Below are positions 53,094-64,000 of a DNA stretch of 64,000 nt, piece by piece (positions within the stretch are counted from its first letter, which is position 1; every line of letters starts with the position of its first letter). Under the pieces are notes generated by a model. The model worked only from the letters and a program-made list of their open reading frames with translations. It had not been told where the DNA came from and searched no databases. The translations under genes and the position numbers were made by a program. Source of the stretch: Ianthella basta (taxonomy: Eukaryota; Porifera; Demospongiae; Verongiida; Ianthellidae); the NCBI GenBank assembly GCA_964019415.1, contig OZ025888.1, forward strand, positions 5,911,454-5,975,453, in the 5' to 3' direction.

Positions 53094-55697
53094 TGTGTGT
53101 GGTCTGTGTAGCTCACATCCACTGTACTTCTAAATGTTGGTTTCTTTGAAGAATGACGAGAGCCTTCCTCCACTACTTCACTCTCTGTGTGGATGCTATA
53201 GGAGGAACACCAGTCCATTCTGTACTCACAGGCACTAGGAGACTAGTGTGTGTGTGTGTGTGTGTGTGTGTATATCATGTAGAAGAGAACTACATAGGGT
53301 GTGTCCTCGGGAGGCTCAGATGGCCCCTGTGCTGTTGTGGTCATCACAACAGAGTTGGATCAGCTCTGCGCTTCATTGGCACAATCATCATTGCCTCAAA
53401 TGTATGCAGCTATGTATGTAAACTGGACAACACAACACAACACACGAGTGGATATCCAAAATATGGATAGTAATTTCAATGTTTAGCTTCAATGTTGGTT
53501 GAATCCGCACATTGACAGAATTTGGTTGTGTTGCAGTCCAAAACTGCAATGTCTTCTATGTAGACAATGTCTACATTAAGGATTGGCTCAATGATAATGA
53601 GACATTGAGGCGCCCATTAGTGCCACACACGGGCACCACCATGTTCGCCATTCTGTCTTGTTATCATAACAGGCAGCCACAACAGCTGCAACTTGGCTTG
53701 CGCATTTGTTCTTCAACCACAGACCTTCCAGAGAATCTAAGTCACTACCACATTTTTATGTAGAACAGCATTACCTTGAATGGTATGCACACACATACAC
53801 ACATACACACATTATGGAGGGGAAGAGAGAATACGCCAAAAGACACACCTCTCTGTTGGAAAGTCCTCCTCGTAGAAAGCCTCCCTCTGCCCTGAGGCTG
53901 TGCTGTTGCTGACCACCCCCCCAGTGGGATGGTCCCTCAGGTGGGAGGAGGGGACCTGCCTGGAACTGGAAGAAGAGGCATCACTGAACAAGACTGACAG
54001 GAGCAAACACCAGTGACAACACCCATACAATTTAACATTAACACACCAACCTTGGTATACCTTCCTGCGTGGGAGATGGCTTTCTTCCAAGGATATCGGC
54101 GGAGCTGCTGCCACCCTTTCCACCAAGATACTTGCTCTGGTAGCCAGGTATTGCGTGATCAGTCCCTTCCAGTAACCTCTCCAGCTCCCTGGATGAGTCT
54201 TCCTGGGAGTCATTACCAAGGTAGCTCTCGCCCTGTCCGGGAAGGTCACCAAGGTGATCACCACTAACAAGAGAGGACTGTAGAAGGGGAGGCGTGGAAG
54301 CCTTGAGGAACATAGGGTCCAGGCCAAGTTGAGCGGCGCCTCCTTCAGCCAACGAGTGAGACCGCAGATTAGACGTTGTCTCCTTGGCTTTGGTAGGCTG
54401 GGCGTGTCCAAATGTGGATGATGTAATGGGTAAATCCCCTAAAGATACCTGAGGCTCACTCCTAGATGCTGGAGGATCAGACAGACCAGAACCATGCTGA
54501 GAGGCAGCGGCCAAGATGGAAGAGAGCCTGGAACTGCTGATCTATTAGTTAAAAGCAAAATGAGCGTAAAGAGGTAATTGCAGCTGAAGCCAGAACCAAA
54601 ACGTGTTGTGTATATTTATATGGCTGCTGTAAATGTGTTCGGGGGCACTAAACAAATGATAGGACAACGACACTAAGAGTAAATGCATAAGGGAAACACG
54701 AATGGGAGGTTGCTCATGTCATGTTGGCAACTCACTGTGGATGCCTGTGGCTCTGCTGCCCTCCTCAGTAGCCCACACACAACAGGCTCACCGGCAAACA
54801 CATCACTGTCCTCCTTCAGTTTCAACTGCTCCAGTATCCCTGCACGTGCACTTAACTCATACTGGAGAGGAAAGAGGGGGAGATGGGAGGGGGAGGAAAG
54901 GTCAGTGGAGGCAAGGAGTGGGGCGTGGACCTCTTTGTAAACAACACAATACTTTGTTTGCTCAAGCTGCATTCAACTGGACTGCTGTTGACTTGCAGAA
55001 TTACATTACAAAACAAAAGAGAATAAACTGTTGACACAGTGGCCTGTGGGAGGGGGTCCTTGTGGGATGAAACACGCTATAGTCACATGAGCTACTTGAT
55101 TGTGAGCCACATTGTGAAAGGTTGGTTGTGTGTGGGTGTGATGAGCGCGTGCTGTCAATCTGCATCTCTCACTGCTTCTGTCTCTGGTTCAAACACTGAT
55201 GCTGTGAAGTGTAGCTCAAAGAATTCTAAGAACTCCCGGACCACTGCGGCTGCAAGTTTTCCTTCTCGTGAAGACAGAAAGGCCTTCAGCTTCGTGCTAG
55301 AATTCGATTTACGTCCCTTTATGAGGAAACAAACGAACCAGGAATGACGCTGCTTTAAAACGTGCACACCAATGCTACATTTCCGTAATTACACCTCATG
55401 CCAAACTCAATGCGTTGAAATTCCACTTATGCAGCGTTTCTTGTTCGCGTGCAGCTGACCTGAGATTTCTCTTGCTCCTCTAAGGCTAAGAACACATGTG
55501 CTCTCAATTCAGCCTGACACGTAAGGAGAAATAATTACATTTACAACAGTAACAAAATCGAGTTAAAGAAGCTTAAAAGCAGTACTAACGTAAACATTTC
55601 ACCATACCCGAATCTTCCCAAGAATTCCCTTTGTTTCTAAGGTCTGTGCAACCAGTTCTCGTAGCTCTTCGTCAGTCTCAACGTCTTCGGCAGCCAT
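52939..55697 (-). CDS. CEP43: CEP43/FOP (FGFR1OP) centrosomal protein
   Basis: Centriolar satellite and subdistal-appendage protein that anchors microtubules and supports ciliogenesis with CEP350. Exons: 55608-55697, 55460-55513, 55173-55316, 54736-54861, 54051-54541, 53849-53983, 53117-53195, 52939-53022 (1203 bp, 400 residues; human 399). N-terminal TDEELRELVAQTLETKGILG and AELRAHVFLALEEQEK are followed by a LisH-type dimerisation region (LKAFLSSREGKLAAAVVREF, LEFFELHFTASVFEPE) and YELSARAGILEQL. The rest is Ser/Pro-rich and disordered. Acidic C-terminal segments (SEVVEEGSRHSS; HTVDETLSRSDFSLGDTDFL) match the general pattern of FOP. All phases close. The start is MAAEDVE. Confidence 0.92.
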
Positions 55698-55963
55698 TTT
55701 CTTCGAAACCCGCGTTTTTTGCTGGTTGCATCATCGCTGGGGCGTCACGCCCCATGCAAACATGGCCGACGTACAGCCGTACTTGACGAATATTGGACGA
55801 GCATATGAAGTCTGTAGACGCATTCGATCCAATATATATAATATATACACTTATTAGGGTGCATGTACAACCTTACACAGGGGTGCATACCTGAGCAGTG
55901 TAAACCTTCATGTAAATATGTACATATGATCATTGATCAATTTTGTTTGTTCATTATGAGCTA
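55698..55963. promoter_or_regulatory. Promoter/5' region of CEP43 and 3' region of CRYL1
   Basis: 265 bp between the CEP43 start codon and the CRYL1 stop codon, both on the minus strand. It should include the CEP43 promoter. AATATATATAATATATACAC near 55830 is AT-rich. No other element was recognised. Confidence 0.5.
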
Positions 55964-56509
55964 TTAGTCTTTCTTCTCTCTGAGCCTTGCTAGGGCTGCA
56001 AGTCGTCCATCTCTCAATTTGCGTCTCTCTTCCAACTGGTCCAGAGGGATCCGCTGCTCCATTTTCTGTTTCAAGGCATCCAGAGCTTTACCGCTCATCT
56101 GCCTTGGTCCTCCCTGCTCCTTGCATATCCGCACAATGTTCTCTCCATAGCGCTCACAGTAGTCCTCAATACCTGTTACACACACAGTGGGACAGAGGAA
56201 GAGGAGTCACACTAACACTGACATGCTATCACCTGATACAGTAGCTAATGGTATTCATTGCACCTATGCACTTAATAGTATTCATTGACATATTATTTTG
56301 TGACAAGTTAAGTTGCAAAGACAATTTGAGTCTAGTCAAGAGACCTGCAAAGACTATTGTCAGCTGTTAATGCCATGTCGGGATTGGTCTTGAATGCAGG
56401 GTGTCCTTTATAAGGGGTTTCACTGTCGGTGTATTGTCTATGTGAATGAGTCGTGAATGTGTTGTGAATGTGTTGTGAATGCGGCTTTGAGTATGTGTCT
56501 ATTGTAACA

Positions 56510-56559
<50 letters not shown>

Positions 56560-58058
56560 AGTGTGTGTGTACATACATACATACATACAGACCCAGTCCA
56601 TACCATTAGCATTCAGGTGTATGGTTTCAAACAGTCCAAGGATGGAGTAGCGAAGGCCCAGGCCATCAGTTATGACAGTATCAATGTCCTCCGGAGAAAC
56701 TACACCATCCTGAGGGGTACCAAAAGAAGGGGACACACCTCAGACTCACAGTACATGACTTGTGTAAGGCCTCCCATAGCCAAATGGGATTAGTACAGCA
56801 TTCATGCTTTCAACAAATCACCTCCACTAGCCGCCACGCCTCCATTATGAGGGCATACTGCAGTCTGTTGATGACAAATCCATTCATGACCTTCTTCACC
56901 ACAATAGGGGACTGTCCCATCATCCGCATCAGCTCCAGAGTTACCGTGGTAACCTGGGGGGCAGTCCAGGGGGCAGGGATCACTTCAACCAGGGGTACCA
57001 GGTGGGGTGGGTTTATAGGATGGGATATGATACAGTTGTGGCGATGTGTCAGATGCTCCGTGAACTTTGATGGATCAATACAGGAGGAGGAGCTTGCTAG
57101 AATGGTGGCCTCATCCACACACTCATCAAGTTCTTTGAAGACTTTGGTCTTTAAGGCCTCATTCTCAAAAACACTCTCCTGCAGAACAGGGAAAGAAAAT
57201 ATCTTCTAGAACACTCCATATGCTCTGCAAACTTGTTCACAATATATACCCCTGCGCATCAAGACTATCATTATGGTGAACAAATCACCTGCACATAAAA
57301 TGCATCCTTCACAGCATTCTTGAGTTCCTTTTGGAAGGACACCCGTTTGGCTACCTCCCCAGCAGTCTGCTCTCCAAGGAGTCCTTCCTTCTCCATATCT
57401 GCCAGCTGTGCCACAATGAGCTCCTGTGCTGTTGTTAGCTGCTCCTCTGCAATGTCATACAGACAGGGAGCAAACCCAGCCTTGGCAAACAGAACTGCCC
57501 ATGAGCGTCCTATGAACCCACTGACACAGCAGAAGTGTAGAGTGACGATGGGAGGTAAAGGAGAGACGCATATTAAAGCTTACAATCTAGTTAATTAGCT
57601 TCTAGTTGTGTGCATCCGATATTTTCCGTTTCCGCTTGACTGCTCTGACATTAGCAATTACTACCAATCAGCGCCAAATTTTAATGTTTCCGCTCACAAG
57701 CATACAGTATTCATTGCCCTTCAGTCGCTCGAAGCATAGGGTCTATGCTCGAAGCGAAAGAACTGAATACCTTGTTTTTACACAATTCCCTAGGTACTGT
57801 TAAATGTACGCGTACTGACCGCTAGTTCCCCGCCGTCCTCCCAGGGTGGGGCGCAACGGAAATCGAAAGAAACCGTACTGTAACATAATTAGACTTAAGC
57901 CGGCGCCGCAGACGTATTAATGAACTAGAGAATCGTTTATCCGTACTACCAACGTGAGAGAAACTACGGTCTCACCTTCCAACAATGGCAATCTTCCCTC
58001 CCTCCTTCACCGAAGGGCTTTTGGCCTCCGGCCCTACACTTCCAGTAGCTTCTGCCAT
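55964..58058 (-). CDS. CRYL1: Lambda-crystallin homologue / L-gulonate 3-dehydrogenase
   Basis: NAD-dependent enzyme of the 3-hydroxyacyl-CoA dehydrogenase fold; the mammalian orthologue oxidises L-gulonate in the uronate cycle. Five exons: 57976-58058, 57289-57520, 56822-57178, 56604-56709, 55964-56172 (987 bp, 328 residues; human 319). Rossmann motif [20 protein letters not shown] is at the N-terminus and YDIAEEQL follows beta-2. The active-site block [14 protein letters not shown] and [20 protein letters not shown] includes the catalytic His of SHPINPP. The C-terminal all-helical domain has [20 protein letters not shown] and [20 protein letters not shown]. The first 20 residues are a non-conserved extension. 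It is head-to-head with myosin VI. Confidence 0.95.
56514..56573. repeat. (GT)n microsatellite plus (ACAT)n
   Basis: In the CRYL1 intron 56173-56603. At about 56390-56427 the same intron carries a fragment matching the right end of the MITE-like family (GGGTGTCCTTTATAAGG followed by TTTCACTG). Confidence 0.8.
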
Positions 58059-58165
58059 CACTGGGGCGTGACTAATGTCCGTAATATGCACCTTATTAAA
58101 ATGATAATTTGATTGCTTCCGCCATAGTCTGTGCTTCCGCTGACACACATCGTCTTCCCAACAAA
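58059..58165. promoter_or_regulatory. Bidirectional promoter region (CRYL1 / myosin VI)
   Basis: 107 bp between divergent start codons. The myosin start lies in AAAATGGCGGCAG, which matches the YY1 consensus. No TATA box was seen. Confidence 0.55.
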
Positions 58166-63975
<5,810 letters not shown>

Positions 63976-64000
63976 GTGAGTGGTGTTGTGAAGACCCAGT

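Noticed and set aside
53812-54411. 199-codon minus-strand frame with a hydrophobic stretch near 54,250
   Set aside because: It overlaps the CEP43 exon in another frame; the CEP43 frame closes phase with neighbouring exons, this one does not.

Overview
This is nuclear DNA from a metazoan with a compact, intron-rich genome. Genes sit on both strands, exons are mostly 40-300 bp with GT-AG introns of 50-1000 bp, and long (CA)n/(GT)n and C/T-rich tracts are common. Most proteins have clear animal orthologues (CAMSAP, FAM76, CEP43, C11orf65/MFI, a synaptotagmin-like protein, myosin VI). The mix suggests an early-branching invertebrate; a sponge is my best guess, but the sequence does not prove it. 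No bacterial, plasmid or viral genes, CRISPR arrays, rRNA or tRNA genes were recognised.

Layout, left to right: C11orf65/MFI homologue (-, 3' end cut off by the window edge, 1-~3683); pyridoxal kinase (-, 4065-6868); synaptotagmin-like protein with six C2 domains (+, 6932-18553); BDH2-type short-chain dehydrogenase (-, 19337-23382); CAMSAP/Patronin (+, 24527-29790); unrecognised Cys-rich type I membrane protein (-, 30158-33300); FAM76 (-, 33440-36586); Tctex-type dynein light chain (+, 36794-37594); phosphatidylinositol 4-kinase alpha (+, 37797-52577); CEP43/FOP (-, 52939-55697); lambda-crystallin/L-gulonate 3-dehydrogenase (-, 55964-58058); myosin VI motor (+, 58166-63975, continuing beyond the window). 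Exon models were built by hand from splice signals, phase and remembered family sequence. For nine genes the exon lengths sum to an exact multiple of three.

The genes do not form a pathway. They are tightly packed, with head-to-head start codons only 63, 107 and 207 bp apart in three pairs. Several products act in membrane and cytoskeletal transport: Rab-effector/C2 protein, microtubule minus-end binder, dynein light chain, PI4P synthesis, centriolar satellite/centrosome protein and minus-end-directed myosin.

The most notable things are: the synaptotagmin-like gene, which has A-B-A-B-A-A C2 modules whose exons are near-identical while their introns are not; a 75-bp hairpin-bearing repeat inside MITE-like elements, mostly in that gene; 5' splice sites made of (GT)n microsatellites; two perfect foldback insertions with flanking direct repeats; a myosin VI lacking the nucleotide-pocket insert 1; and a membrane protein of no family I recognise.
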